From Pseudomonas oryzicola (GTDB lineage Bacteria; Pseudomonadota; Gammaproteobacteria; Pseudomonadales; Pseudomonadaceae): a stretch of DNA of 64,000 bases. The first letter of the stretch is position 1; each line of letters opens with the position of its first letter. The DNA is taken from the NCBI RefSeq assembly GCF_014269185.2, contig NZ_JABWRZ020000001.1, positions 3,851,386 through 3,915,385 on the forward strand, in the 5' to 3' direction. Position numbers and translations under genes: made by a program. A model generated the notes under the pieces. It saw nothing but the letters and a program-made list of their open reading frames with translations. It had not been told where the DNA came from and did not search any database. Below are positions 18,962-28,564 of this stretch, in pieces.

Positions 18962-19606
18962 TCAGGCATCACGGAACAGCCAAGGCTGCCCGGCGCGGTG
19001 CTTGCCTTCGAAAGCCTTGATCGCATCGCTGTCCTGCAGGGTCAGGCCGATGTCGTCCAGGCCGTTGAGCAGGCAGTGCTTGCGGAACGCATCGATCTCG
19101 AAGTGCAGCACCTTGCCATCCGGACGGGTCACCGCCTGCGCCTGCAGGTCGATGACCAGCTGGTAGCCCGGGTTGGCTTCGACCTGCTTGAACAGCTCGT
19201 CGACTTCCTCATCGCTGAGGATGATCGGCAGCAAGCCGTTCTTGAAGCTGTTATTGAAGAAGATGTCGGCAAAGCTCGGCGCGATCACGCTGCGGAAGCC
19301 GTACTCGTCCAGCGCCCACGGCGCGTGTTCACGGCTGGAACCGCAACCGAAGTTCTCCCGCGCCAGCAACACGCTGGCGCCCTGGTAACGTTCGTGGTTG
19401 AGCACGAATTCCTTGTTCAGCGGGCGCTTGCTGTTGTCCTGGTAGGGCTGGCCTACATCCAGGTAACGCCACTCGTCGAACAGGTTGGGGCCGAAGCCGG
19501 TGCGTTTGATCGACTTCAGGAACTGCTTGGGGATGATCTGGTCGGTGTCGACGTTGGCACGGTCCAACGGAGCAACGAGGCCAGTGTGCTGGGTAAAGGC
19601 TTTCAT
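18962..19606 (-). CDS. leuD: 3-isopropylmalate dehydratase small subunit
   Basis: 214 residues starting [29 protein letters not shown], with the typical '[20 protein letters not shown]' loop. Together with LeuC it isomerises 2-isopropylmalate to 3-isopropylmalate. Its ATG overlaps the leuC stop by four bases (ATGA), so the subunits are translationally coupled. Confidence 0.97.
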   Translation of the reverse strand: MKAFTQHTGLVAPLDRANVDTDQIIPKQFLKSIKRTGFGPNLFDEWRYLDVGQPYQDNSKRPLNKEFVLNHERYQGASVLLARENFGCGSSREHAPWALDEYGFRSVIAPSFADIFFNNSFKNGLLPIILSDEEVDELFKQVEANPGYQLVIDLQAQAVTRPDGKVLHFEIDAFRKHCLLNGLDDIGLTLQDSDAIKAFEGKHRAGQPWLFRDA

Positions 19607-21036
19607 GCTGCGCTCCCTTGGATCAACTCGCGGACATCGATGAAGTGGCCGGTCACCGCGGCGGCGGCGGCCATGGCCGGGCTGACCAGGTGGGTACGGC
19701 CACCGGCGCCCTGACGGCCTTCGAAGTTGCGGTTCGAGGTGGACGCGCAGTGCTCGCCGCTCTCCAGGCGATCCGGGTTCATCGCCAGGCACATCGAGCA
19801 GCCTGGTTCACGCCATTCGAAACCGGCTTCGAGGAAGATCTTGTCCAGGCCTTCGCGCTCGGCCTGGGCCTTGACCAGGCCCGAGCCCGGCACCACCAGC
19901 GCCTGCTTGACGTTGGCAGCGACCTTGCGGCCCTTGGCGATTGCGGCTGCGGCGCGCAGGTCTTCGATACGCGAGTTGGTGCACGAGCCGATGAACACGC
20001 GGTCGAGCTTGATGTCGGTGATTGCCTGGTTGGCGGCCAGGCCCATGTACTTGAGGGCGCGCTCGATCGAGCCACGCTTGATCAGGTCAGGCTCGGCAGC
20101 CGGGTCCGGTACGCGCTGGTCGACGGCCAGGACCATCTCCGGCGAGGTGCCCCAGCTGACCTGTGGCTTGATTTGCGCAGCGTCGAGCTCGACCACGGTG
20201 TCGAACACCGCGTCAGCGTCGGAAACCAGGCCTTTCCAGGCTTCGACCGCCTGCTTCCATTGCTCGCCCTTGGGCGCGTACGGGCGGCCTTCAACATAGG
20301 CGACAGTGGTATCGTCCACCGCAACCAGGCCTACGCGGGCTCCGGCTTCAATGGACATGTTGCAGATGGTCATGCGGCCTTCCATCGACAACTCGCGAAT
20401 GGCGCTGCCGGCGAATTCCATGGCATGGCCATTACCACCGGCGGTGCCGATCTTGCCGATCACGGCCAGAACGATATCCTTGGCGGTAACGCCGACAGGC
20501 AACTGGCCCTCCACGCGTACCAGCATGTTCTTCATCTTCTTCGCCACCAGGCACTGGGTAGCGAGAACGTGCTCCACTTCGGAAGTGCCGATGCCATGGG
20601 CCAGGGCGCCGAAAGCGCCATGGGTGGAGGTGTGTGAATCACCGCAGACCACGGTCATGCCCGGCAAGGTGGCACCTTGCTCCGGGCTGATGACATGGAC
20701 GATGCCTTGGCGCTCGTCGTTCATCTTGAATTCGACGATGCCGTATTCGTCGCAGTTTTCATCGAGCGTCTGCACCTGCAGGCGCGACACCTGGTCGACA
20801 ATGGCCTCGATACCGCCCTTGCGCTCTGGCGTGGTCGGCACGTTATGGTCTGGCGTGGCGATGTTGGCATCAATGCGCCATGGCTTGCGGTTGGCGAGGC
20901 GCAGGCCTTCGAAGGCCTGGGGCGACGTCACTTCGTGGATGATGTGGCGGTCGATGTAGATCAAGGACGAGCCGTCATCACGGCGCTTGACCTCATGGGC
21001 TTCCCAGAGTTTGTCGTAGAGCGTTTTGCCAGCCAT
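19603..21036 (-). CDS. leuC: 3-isopropylmalate dehydratase large subunit
   Basis: 477 residues starting [16 protein letters not shown]. Aconitase family with the [4Fe-4S] ligands in [11 protein letters not shown] (about residue 347) and GCSMCLAMN (about 407-415), and the '[15 protein letters not shown]' signature (about 125). It forms the heterodimeric isomerase with LeuD. It is transcribed divergently from the LysR gene across 130 bases, where its promoter and operator should lie. Confidence 0.97.
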   Translation of the reverse strand: MAGKTLYDKLWEAHEVKRRDDGSSLIYIDRHIIHEVTSPQAFEGLRLANRKPWRIDANIATPDHNVPTTPERKGGIEAIVDQVSRLQVQTLDENCDEYGIVEFKMNDERQGIVHVISPEQGATLPGMTVVCGDSHTSTHGAFGALAHGIGTSEVEHVLATQCLVAKKMKNMLVRVEGQLPVGVTAKDIVLAVIGKIGTAGGNGHAMEFAGSAIRELSMEGRMTICNMSIEAGARVGLVAVDDTTVAYVEGRPYAPKGEQWKQAVEAWKGLVSDADAVFDTVVELDAAQIKPQVSWGTSPEMVLAVDQRVPDPAAEPDLIKRGSIERALKYMGLAANQAITDIKLDRVFIGSCTNSRIEDLRAAAAIAKGRKVAANVKQALVVPGSGLVKAQAEREGLDKIFLEAGFEWREPGCSMCLAMNPDRLESGEHCASTSNRNFEGRQGAGGRTHLVSPAMAAAAAVTGHFIDVRELIQGSAA

Positions 21037-21110
21037 CAGACTGTTCCTCATCAGCGTCTTTCTATGCCAAAGACCCCTTGGCTTGTGCGGTCGATGCTAG
21101 GGGGTTAGAT

Positions 21111-21127
21111 TGAATAACTCAAATTCA
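21111..21127. promoter_or_regulatory. Candidate LysR-type operator
   Basis: Dyad TGAAT-N7-ATTCA in the 130-base leuC/LysR divergent gap; it contains a T-N11-A spacing typical of LysR-family sites. Position 40 bases before the LysR start and 75 bases before leuC fits autoregulation or control of leuCD. This is inference only. Confidence 0.4.
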
Positions 21128-21166
21128 TAATTTTTATGCTTTGGATAACAAACAGGAATACAAACC

Positions 21167-22045
21167 GTGGATCTGGCCAACCTTAGCGCCTTCATCGCGA
21201 TTGCCGAAACCGGGAGCTTTTCCGGGGCGGCCGACCGCCTGTTCCTGACCCAACCGGCCGTCAGCAAGCGCATCGCCGGACTGGAACAACAACTGGATGT
21301 GCGCCTGTTCGACCGGCTGGGCCGCGAGGTGACCCTGACCGAAGCTGGCCGCGCCTTGCTGCCCCGCGCCTACCAGATCCTCAACGTCCTCGATGATACC
21401 CGGCGCGCACTGACCAATTTGACCGGCGAAGTCAGTGGCCGCCTGACCCTGGCCACCAGCCACCATATCGGCTTGCACCGCTTGCCCCCGCTGTTGCGGG
21501 CCTTCACTCGGGAATACCCGGCGGTGGCGTTGGATATTCAGTTCATGGATTCGGAAGCGGCCTACGACGAAATCCTCCATGGCCGCGCCGAGATTGCCGT
21601 GATCACCCTGGCACCCGAACCGCACCACCTGGTAAAGGCCGTGCCGGTGTGGGACGACGCCCTGGATTTCGTCGCCGCCCCTGAACACCCACTGGCCGCC
21701 AACCATGCGGTGAGCCTGGCCGACGTCGCGCGCCACCCGGCCGTATTCCCGGGCGGCAATACCTTCACTCACCATATCGTGCAGCGCCTGTTCGAAAGCC
21801 AGGGCCTGACACCCAATATCGCCATGAGCACCAATTATCTGGAAACCATCAAGATGATGGTCTCGATCGGCCTGGCCTGGAGCGTGCTGCCGCGCACCAT
21901 GCTCGATGAACAGGTTGCACCCATCAGCTTGCCGGGCATACAGCTGTCGCGCCAGCTAGGCTACATTTTGCACACGGAGCGTACGCTATCGAACGCCGCC
22001 AGGGCATTCATGGCCCTGCTCGACAGCCACGCGGGGCCCGCCTGA
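21167..22045 (+). CDS. LysR-family transcriptional regulator
   Basis: 292 residues, GTG start preceded by an AGGA. N-terminal winged helix-turn-helix (residues 1-60: 'SFSGAADRLFLTQPAVSKRIAGLEQQL') followed by the periplasmic-binding-like effector domain. It is divergent from leuC, which suggests it controls leuCD, its own gene, or both; the effector is unknown, possibly a leucine-pathway intermediate such as an isopropylmalate. Confidence 0.9.
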   Translation: MDLANLSAFIAIAETGSFSGAADRLFLTQPAVSKRIAGLEQQLDVRLFDRLGREVTLTEAGRALLPRAYQILNVLDDTRRALTNLTGEVSGRLTLATSHHIGLHRLPPLLRAFTREYPAVALDIQFMDSEAAYDEILHGRAEIAVITLAPEPHHLVKAVPVWDDALDFVAAPEHPLAANHAVSLADVARHPAVFPGGNTFTHHIVQRLFESQGLTPNIAMSTNYLETIKMMVSIGLAWSVLPRTMLDEQVAPISLPGIQLSRQLGYILHTERTLSNAARAFMALLDSHAGPA

Positions 22046-22108
22046 CCGGCCGTCAGCCCGGTTTTTCCACCTCCAAAGGACGCGTCATACGCCAAAGGTC
22101 TGGTACCG

Positions 22109-25100
22109 ATGCCCAAATCAGCGAACCGCTTTCCGCGCCTGCCGCGCATCCCTGCGGCCGATCCCCAGGAGTCGGAACAGGCCTGGCAGAACGCCCCGCA
22201 ATTGCTGGCAGCGCTCAACGGGGCGCGCCTGGGCGCCTGGCTATGGGATATACAGACCGGCCGGGTGAGCTGGTCACGGGGCACCCAGGCGCTGTTTGGC
22301 TTCGACCCGCACAAACCGCTACCCAGCGATATCGACTATCTCGACCTGCTGCCAGAGGAAGACCGCGCCCGCACCCGCCAGGTGTTCCAGGCCGTGGTCA
22401 ACGGCGAACCGGCGGAAAAAGCCATGCGCCACCGCATCCGCTGGCCGGACGGCAGCCTGCACTGGCTGGAGATCAATGGCAGCCTGACCCATGACCAGCA
22501 CGGCCGGCCGCAGATGATCGGGGTCATCCGCGAGATCACCCGCCAGCGCGAACGGGAAACAGCGCTGATAAACTCGGAAAAGCGCTTCGCCACCCTGTTC
22601 CACCTCAGCCCCAACGCCATTTTGCTGACCCGCCGCCACGACGGCATGATTTTCGAAGTCAACCAGCACTTCGAAAACATGTTCGGCTGGCCCGGCAGCC
22701 AGGTGATCGGCAAGACCAGCCTGGAACTGGGCCTGTGGGTCAACCCCGAACAGCGCCACCAATTGCTGGAATCGACCCGTACCAGCAACGGCCCATTGAA
22801 CCTGGAGGTCCAGTTCCGCGCCATCAGCGGCAAGGTACATGACGGCATACTCAGCACCCAGGGCATAGAGCTGGAAGGCGTGACCTTCCTCCTCAGCACC
22901 TTCATGGACACCACCGAACGCAAACGCGCCGAACAGGCGCTGAAGGAAAGCCAGGAGCGCCTGGACCTGGCCCTGGACTCGGCACAGCTGGGCACCTGGG
23001 ATTGGCATATCCCCAGCGGCATGCTCTACGGCTCGGCCCGCGCCGCACAGCTGCATGGCCTGCCGCCGATCCCCTTTCACGAATCGTTCGACGCGTTTTT
23101 CGAAGGTGTGCCGGAGCAAGAGCGCAACGCGATGCGCCAGACCTACCGCAGCCTGCGCGAAGGCCCTGCCGGCAACTACCAGATCACCTACCAGGTACAG
23201 CTGGAGAACGGCGTCTCGCGCTATATCGAAAGCCGCGCCCGGCTGTACCGCGACGAGCAGGGCAACCCGTTGCGCATGGCCGGCACCTTGCTCGACATCA
23301 CTGACCAGGTGGAGCGTGAACAACGCCTGAGCGCTTCGGAAGAGAAATTCGCCAGCCTGTTCCAGGTCAGCCCCGACCCGATCTGCGTCAACCGCCAGGA
23401 CACCGGCCAGTTCATCGAGATCAACCCGGCGTTCACCCAGACCTTTGGCTGGAGCACCGACCAGGTCATCGGCCGCACTGCCGAGGAAATCGGCCTGTGG
23501 GCCGAGACCTTCGAGCGCGCGCAGCGCATCGAGCGGGTGATCCGCGAGCAGGCCCTGAGCAACGTTGCCGTGGTGGTCAACCACCGCAATGGTGCACCGT
23601 TGACCTGCGTGATTTCCAGCCGCCTGATCACCGTCGATGGCCAGCCCTGCAGCGTGACTACCCTGCGCGACATCACCCAGCAGCAGCGCGCCGAGGCGGC
23701 GCTCAAGTCCAGCGAGGAGAAGTTCGCCAAAGCCTTCCACTCCAGCCCCGACGCCATCACCATCACCGAGCGCTACAGTGGCCGCTACCTGGAAATCAAC
23801 GACGGTTTCTGCCGCCTGACCGGCTACAGCGCCGCCGAAGTGGTCGGCCGCACGGTGTACGAGGTGGGTATCTGGGCCGACGACAAACAGCGTAGCGCCC
23901 TGCTGGCGGAGTTGCGCGAGCGGGGCCGGGTGCACCACCGCGAGATGCTCGGGCGCAACAAGCGTGGCGATATCCTCACTGTGGAGGTATCCGTCGAGCC
24001 CATTACCCTGAACGAGGTCGACTGCCTGCTGCTGAACGCTCGCGACGTCAGCCAGCTGAAGAATGCGCAAGCGCAGATTCGCCACCTGGCCTACCACGAC
24101 CCGTTGACCAACCTGCCCAACCGCGCCCTGCTGATGGACCGCCTGAGCCAGCAGATTGCCTTGCTCAAGCGCCATAACCTGCGCGGCGCGTTGCTGTTCC
24201 TCGACCTCGACCATTTCAAGCACATCAACGACTCGCTGGGCCACCCGGTGGGCGACACGGTGCTGAAGATCATCACCGCACGCCTGGAAGCCAGCGTGCG
24301 CCTGGAGGACACCGTGGCACGCCTGGGTGGCGACGAGTTCGTAGTGTTGCTGAGCGGCCTGGAAGGCAGCCGCGACATGGTCGAAGCAAAAGTCCGTGAA
24401 CTGGCCGACAATCTGCGCGAACTGCTGGCCGAGCCAATGTCGCTGGATGGCCAGCGCCTGCAGGTGACGCCGAGCATCGGTGTCGCACTGATCCCCGACC
24501 ATGGCGCCACGCCAGCCGACCTGCTCAAGCGCGCCGATATCGCCTTGTACCGGGCCAAGGATTCCGGGCGCAACACCACCCAGCTATTCCATACCACCAT
24601 GCAGAAGGCCGCCAGCGAGCGCCTGCGCATGGAAAACGACCTGCGCTTGGCCCTGGCCCGCGGCGAATTGGCGTTGCACTTCCAGCCGCAGGTGGATGCG
24701 CGTGACAACCGCATCGTCGGCGCCGAGGTGTTGCTGCGTTGGCACCACCCGCAACTGGGCCAGCAACCACCGGCACAATTCATCCAGGTGTTGGAAGAAA
24801 GCGGCCTGATCCTGGAGGTTGGCAGCTGGATCCTCGACGAAGCCTGCGATGCCTGCGCCAGCATGCTTGCCGACGGGCTGGTCGAGGCCGACAGCTTCAG
24901 CCTGTGTGTGAACATCAGCCCGCGCCAGTTCCGCCAGAACGATTTCGTTGGGCGGGTGCTGCGCAGCCTGGACGACTACCGTTTGCCACGGCAGATGCTG
25001 AAGCTGGAAATCACCGAAGGCATCGTCATCCAGAACCTCGAAGACACCATCAGCAAGATGCGCGAGCTGAAGCGCCAAGGGGTGAGTTTTGCGATGGATG

Positions 25101-25411
25101 ACTTTGGCACCGGCTACTCCTCACTGACCTACCTGAAGCGCCTGCCGGTAGACGCACTGAAAATCGACCAGACCTTCGTGCGCGATGCGCCGATGGATCC
25201 CAACGACGCCGAGATCGTCCGCGCCATCGTTGCCATGGCCCGCAGCCTGGGTTTGGCGGTAATTGCCGAAGGGGTGGAGCTGACCGAACAGCTGGAGTTC
25301 CTGGAACGGCTGGGGTGCCACTTGTACCAGGGGTACCTGCATAGCCGGCCGCTGCCCTTGTCGGAGTTTCGGCAGATGTTGCTGGAGGCGCCGGCTAATT
25401 ACGGAAGCTGA
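22109..25411 (+). CDS. Five-PAS GGDEF/EAL cyclic-di-GMP signalling protein
   Basis: 1100 residues without transmembrane segments. Five PAS-type sensor modules can be traced by repeated 'SEEKFA.LF..SPD' starts and 'DIT....' ends (about 30-150, 150-275, 276-403, 404-528, 529-650). Then comes a GGDEF domain (about 655-830) with intact GGDEF at 740-744, and an EAL domain (about 840-1090) in which the signature reads EVL (873-875) with DDFGTGYSSL and the Asp/Lys/Glu catalytic neighbourhood retained. It could make and/or break c-di-GMP. The soluble PAS array suggests a cytoplasmic signal such as redox or a ligand. It is not linked functionally to its neighbours. Confidence 0.92.
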   Translation: MPKSANRFPRLPRIPAADPQESEQAWQNAPQLLAALNGARLGAWLWDIQTGRVSWSRGTQALFGFDPHKPLPSDIDYLDLLPEEDRARTRQVFQAVVNGEPAEKAMRHRIRWPDGSLHWLEINGSLTHDQHGRPQMIGVIREITRQRERETALINSEKRFATLFHLSPNAILLTRRHDGMIFEVNQHFENMFGWPGSQVIGKTSLELGLWVNPEQRHQLLESTRTSNGPLNLEVQFRAISGKVHDGILSTQGIELEGVTFLLSTFMDTTERKRAEQALKESQERLDLALDSAQLGTWDWHIPSGMLYGSARAAQLHGLPPIPFHESFDAFFEGVPEQERNAMRQTYRSLREGPAGNYQITYQVQLENGVSRYIESRARLYRDEQGNPLRMAGTLLDITDQVEREQRLSASEEKFASLFQVSPDPICVNRQDTGQFIEINPAFTQTFGWSTDQVIGRTAEEIGLWAETFERAQRIERVIREQALSNVAVVVNHRNGAPLTCVISSRLITVDGQPCSVTTLRDITQQQRAEAALKSSEEKFAKAFHSSPDAITITERYSGRYLEINDGFCRLTGYSAAEVVGRTVYEVGIWADDKQRSALLAELRERGRVHHREMLGRNKRGDILTVEVSVEPITLNEVDCLLLNARDVSQLKNAQAQIRHLAYHDPLTNLPNRALLMDRLSQQIALLKRHNLRGALLFLDLDHFKHINDSLGHPVGDTVLKIITARLEASVRLEDTVARLGGDEFVVLLSGLEGSRDMVEAKVRELADNLRELLAEPMSLDGQRLQVTPSIGVALIPDHGATPADLLKRADIALYRAKDSGRNTTQLFHTTMQKAASERLRMENDLRLALARGELALHFQPQVDARDNRIVGAEVLLRWHHPQLGQQPPAQFIQVLEESGLILEVGSWILDEACDACASMLADGLVEADSFSLCVNISPRQFRQNDFVGRVLRSLDDYRLPRQMLKLEITEGIVIQNLEDTISKMRELKRQGVSFAMDDFGTGYSSLTYLKRLPVDALKIDQTFVRDAPMDPNDAEIVRAIVAMARSLGLAVIAEGVELTEQLEFLERLGCHLYQGYLHSRPLPLSEFRQMLLEAPANYGS

Positions 25412-25463
25412 TACTGATGCGCTCCTGCAACAGTTGCCGCGCAAGAGCCACCACAGCGGGACA

Positions 25464-25495
25464 CAAAAAAGGGCACCACTGGGGTGCCCTTTTTC
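25464..25495. terminator. Bidirectional terminator
   Basis: A-run, GGGCACC-ACTG-GGGTGCCC stem, T-run, symmetrical. It serves the GGDEF/EAL gene on the plus strand and ibpA on the minus strand. Confidence 0.9.
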
Positions 25496-25507
25496 ACATC
25501 GCCGCGA

Positions 25508-25951
25508 TCAGTTCAGCGCCGGCTTGTCGCCATTGATCGGGATGCGCTTGGCCTTGGCTTCTTCAGGCACGATGCGCAGCAAGTCGATGCTGAGCAGGCC
25601 ATTGGCCAGGCCGGCAGCCTTGACTTCGATATGGTCGGCCAGGCGGAAGGACAACTTGAAGGCGCGCTGCGCGATACCCTGGTGCAGGTAGGTCACTTCT
25701 TCGGCGCCGTTGTCGCGCTTGCCACCGGACACGGTCAGGACACCTTTTTCGACCTGCAGGTCGAGGTCCTGCTCCTGGAAGCCGGCTGCGGCTACCACGA
25801 TGCGGTAGTGGTCATCGCCATGCTTTTCCACGTTGTAGGGCGGGTAGCTGCTACCGGCCTCGTTACGTGCCGCGGACTCGAACAGGTCGTTGAAACGGTC
25901 GAAACCCACGGAATGGCGGAACAGTGGAGCGAGAGAGAAAGCGGTAGTCAT
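25508..25951 (-). CDS. ibpA: Small heat-shock protein (Hsp20/IbpA)
   Basis: 147 residues starting MTTAFSLAPLFRHSVGFDRFNDLFE. The alpha-crystallin domain spans about residues 35-125 ('YPPYNVEKHGDDHYRIVVAAAGF' to 'RAFKLSFRLADHIEV'), ended by the I-x-I type tail RIPI. It is an ATP-independent holdase that binds unfolded proteins in the cytoplasm. The start at 25951 is chosen because it has AGGAG at about -10 and the upstream extension is non-conserved leader. Control by sigma-32 and an RNA thermometer is visible upstream. Confidence 0.95.
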   Translation of the reverse strand: MTTAFSLAPLFRHSVGFDRFNDLFESAARNEAGSSYPPYNVEKHGDDHYRIVVAAAGFQEQDLDLQVEKGVLTVSGGKRDNGAEEVTYLHQGIAQRAFKLSFRLADHIEVKAAGLANGLLSIDLLRIVPEEAKAKRIPINGDKPALN

Positions 25952-26014
25952 GGTCGTAAACTCCTGAGATTCAGCAAGTAAAGTCACTACGCGACCCGAC
26001 TTCGGCATCGCGTA
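25952..26014 (-). promoter_or_regulatory. ROSE-like RNA thermometer in ibpA leader
   Basis: The ~63-base leader ends with TTGCTGAATCTCAGGAG (25977-25961 on the minus strand). The TTGCT can pair with the Shine-Dalgarno AGGA in the imperfect way that defines ROSE elements, and an upstream stem (GCGA...TCGC) is also present. This fits known ROSE control of ibpA in Pseudomonas, where heat melts the hairpin and exposes the ribosome site. Confidence 0.75.
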
Positions 26015-26020
26015 CTCAAG

Positions 26021-26048
26021 AGATAGGGTCGAGGAATATGCTTTCAAG
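26021..26048 (-). promoter_or_regulatory. Sigma-32 heat-shock promoter of ibpA
   Basis: On the minus strand CTTGAAA (26048-26042), 13 bases, then CCCTATCT (26028-26021), close to the RpoH consensus CTTGAAA-N11-16-CCCCATNT. It implies a transcript start near 26014. Confidence 0.85.
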
Positions 26049-26105
26049 GGGGCAAACCGAAAAATTCCACCGACTTGCACCGGGCCTGACCGCGACAGGG
26101 CCAGG

Positions 26106-27077
26106 TCAGGCAACACAGACCTCGAAGGAAGCCTCCTCAACCCCAAGCAAGCGACTGATCCGCGCACAGTCATCCTCCCGGCGCAATTCGGCGAACAGTA
26201 CCACCGCTTCCGGGTAACTGCGGGTCAGCATCGCCAACCACTGCTTCATCCGCCCCGGCGCATAACGTGGCGACAGCTTGGCCTGGGCCTGACGCCAGAA
26301 TTCACGCAACAACGGCAGCAGGTCGGTCCAGGTCATCGGCAGATACTCGCGCCCATCACGCGCGGCGGCAATCTGTAGCCCCAGGTCGGGGCGCGAGACC
26401 AGCCCGCGGCCCAGCATGATGTCTTCGGCACCACTGACCTCACGGCAACGCCGCCAGTCCTCCACGGTCCAGATCTCGCCATTGGCAAACACCGGCACCT
26501 TGACCACATCCTGCACCCGCGCCACCCACTCCCAGTGGGCCGGCGGCTTGTAGCCCTCGACCTTGGTCCGCGCATGCACCACCAGGTGCGCCGAACCACC
26601 TTCGGCCAGGGCGGTGGCACAGTCCAGCGCACCATCGGGGCTGTCAAAGCCCAGACGCATCTTCGCCGTCACCGGAATATCCGCCGGCACGGCGCGGCGT
26701 ACCTCGCGCACGATGGCGTGCAGCAGCTCCGGCTCCTTGAGCAGCACCGCGCCACCGCGTGACTTGTTCACGGTCTTGGCCGGGCAACCGAAGTTCAGGT
26801 CGATCACCGGCGCCCCCAGCTCGCAGGCAAGCGCGGCGTTTTCGGCCAGGCACACCGGGTCGGAGCCCAGCAACTGCACACGCATCGGCACCCCTGCGGC
26901 AGTCCGCGCGCCGCTGCGCAATTCGGGCGCCAGCTTGTCGAACGAGGCAGGCGGCAGCAGGCGATCACATACGCGAATGAACTCGGTGACACACCAGTCG
27001 ATACCGCCGACGCGGGTCAGCACGTCGCGCAGGATGTTGTCGACCAGCCCCTCCATGGGGGCCAGGGCAATTTGCAT
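26106..27077 (-). CDS. dusC: tRNA-dihydrouridine(16) synthase
   Basis: 323 residues starting [20 protein letters not shown]; the upstream extension to 27113 lacks family similarity. FMN TIM barrel with the catalytic Cys in [16 protein letters not shown] (about residue 98) and the 'MRLGFD' and '[10 protein letters not shown]' segments. The '[12 protein letters not shown]' stretch and length fit the DusC branch rather than DusA or DusB. It reduces uridine 16 in the tRNA D-loop. Confidence 0.9.
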   Translation of the reverse strand: MQIALAPMEGLVDNILRDVLTRVGGIDWCVTEFIRVCDRLLPPASFDKLAPELRSGARTAAGVPMRVQLLGSDPVCLAENAALACELGAPVIDLNFGCPAKTVNKSRGGAVLLKEPELLHAIVREVRRAVPADIPVTAKMRLGFDSPDGALDCATALAEGGSAHLVVHARTKVEGYKPPAHWEWVARVQDVVKVPVFANGEIWTVEDWRRCREVSGAEDIMLGRGLVSRPDLGLQIAAARDGREYLPMTWTDLLPLLREFWRQAQAKLSPRYAPGRMKQWLAMLTRSYPEAVVLFAELRREDDCARISRLLGVEEASFEVCVA

Positions 27078-27127
27078 GTCGGGGTCTCGGGGAAAAAGCC
27101 GGCAGTCTAGCAAAAATTGCCGGTGTT

Positions 27128-27562
27128 TCAGGCGCCGATCAGCGCCGGGCCGTAACCGTTGAGGAATTCCGCCGGCATGCGCCTGGGCTTGCCACTGGAC
27201 AGCTCGATGCAGGCAAAGGTGGTCTGGGCGCGCAGCAGGGTCACGCCGTCACGCGGGCGTTTGAGCTGGAAGCGCCGGGTCATGCGCAGGCGCTGGTCCC
27301 AGTCGATGATCCAGGTGGCCAGTTGCAGCTCATCGTCCTCGTAGGCGGCGGCCAGGTAGTCGATTTCGTGGCGCACCACGGCCATGGCCCGGTCCAGCCG
27401 GCGGTATTCGGCCAGATCCAGGCCCAGGCGCTGTGAGTGACGCCAGGCGCAGCGTTCCAACCAGGTGACGTAAACGGCATTGTTGGCGTGGCCGAGGCCA
27501 TCGATGTCCTCGCTGGCGACGCGCAGGTCGATGACAAAAGGTGTTGCCAGATCCCAGCTCAT
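27128..27562 (-). CDS. Acyl-CoA thioesterase, 4HBT (hot-dog) family
   Basis: 144 residues, a single hot-dog domain with the 4-hydroxybenzoyl-CoA thioesterase signature [20 protein letters not shown] (about residues 18-37), including the catalytic-position Asp. The substrate is unknown; relatives hydrolyse short- to medium-chain acyl-CoA. It is 50 bases upstream of dusC on the same strand. The 155 bases between it and the hydrolase gene hold no supported feature. Confidence 0.85.
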   Translation of the reverse strand: MSWDLATPFVIDLRVASEDIDGLGHANNAVYVTWLERCAWRHSQRLGLDLAEYRRLDRAMAVVRHEIDYLAAAYEDDELQLATWIIDWDQRLRMTRRFQLKRPRDGVTLLRAQTTFACIELSSGKPRRMPAEFLNGYGPALIGA

Positions 27563-27717
27563 GTTCGCTTCCTTGGCGCAAAAGTGGATTTAGCAGCGAC
27601 CTGCGGGGGAATGTCCAGACCTTCTGCGCCTGCTAGTGAGCCCGACGCAGTCGTTGCCGGAGCAGCCACGTCGAGTGGTGCCGGAACGACCGCCTCGGGC
27701 GATGCCAGGCGCGTCGA

Positions 27718-28557
27718 TCAGGCGCTTTGCCGCGCCGGTGCATCCGCCTGCGCCAGCAATTCGAGCACGGCTTCACTCAAGCGTGGGTCAGCCAGCACGC
27801 GCTGGTGCCCGCCCTCCTCCAGCCGCAGCAGCCGGCTGTCGAACCAGGCCTTGTGAATGGCCTGGGCTTCAGTGACAGGTACCAGCTCATCATCGGCGGC
27901 ATGCACCACCAGCCCCGGCAACTCCAGCTGATAACCACTGACATCGAGCCGCGCAATCTGCATGCCCACATCCCGCTCTACCTGGCGGATGAACGCGGCC
28001 CGCGCGCGTGCCGGCAGCCCCAGGCGGTGCGCGAACCCACGCAGTACGCCCAGCAGTTGTGCCGGCGCAGCGATGCTCACTGCCGCTTCTGCGCGCAGGC
28101 CCATCTGCAGCGCCAGCAACACACTGGCACCGCCCATGGAATGGCCAATCACCGCGCGCAGCGGCGGCAACTCGGCGGCAGCCTCCAGCAAGGCCCGGGC
28201 AAACAGCACCACGTGCGCCTGCTCGCCAGGCGACCGACCATGCCCCGGCCCTTCCAGCGAGACCACGGTATGCCCGGCCTGGACCAGGGTCTCGATCAAG
28301 GCAGCGAACTGGGTCGGGCGCCCTTCCCAGCCGTGCATCAACAGCACGGTCGGCCCTTTGCCCCATCGCAACGCGGACAAACCGAAGCGCAGGGTGATGC
28401 GTTCGGCGCTGGCCAGCACCGGCAGCTCCCACTGCCGCGGCGGCAGGTTGCGCGGGGTCATGAACGCACGGCGCATCTTGCCCGCAATATGCTCCGGGGC
28501 CAGATGGCCCAGGGTGCCGTTGACACCACGAATCCAGCTCAGGGTGGTCATCGCCAT
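27718..28557 (-). CDS. Alpha/beta-hydrolase
   Basis: 279 residues from MAMTTLSW (start at 28557; the second Met at 28551 is also possible). The nucleophile Ser140 is in GHSMGG, the oxyanion-hole HGWEGRP is at 75-81, the acid is in HAADDELVP and the His in EEGGHQRVL. This is a complete catalytic triad of the lysophospholipase/esterase type. No signal peptide. It begins 7 bases after the TetR stop and is probably co-transcribed with and controlled by that repressor. Confidence 0.85.
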   Translation of the reverse strand: MAMTTLSWIRGVNGTLGHLAPEHIAGKMRRAFMTPRNLPPRQWELPVLASAERITLRFGLSALRWGKGPTVLLMHGWEGRPTQFAALIETLVQAGHTVVSLEGPGHGRSPGEQAHVVLFARALLEAAAELPPLRAVIGHSMGGASVLLALQMGLRAEAAVSIAAPAQLLGVLRGFAHRLGLPARARAAFIRQVERDVGMQIARLDVSGYQLELPGLVVHAADDELVPVTEAQAIHKAWFDSRLLRLEEGGHQRVLADPRLSEAVLELLAQADAPARQSA

Positions 28558-28564
28558 GCTCCTC

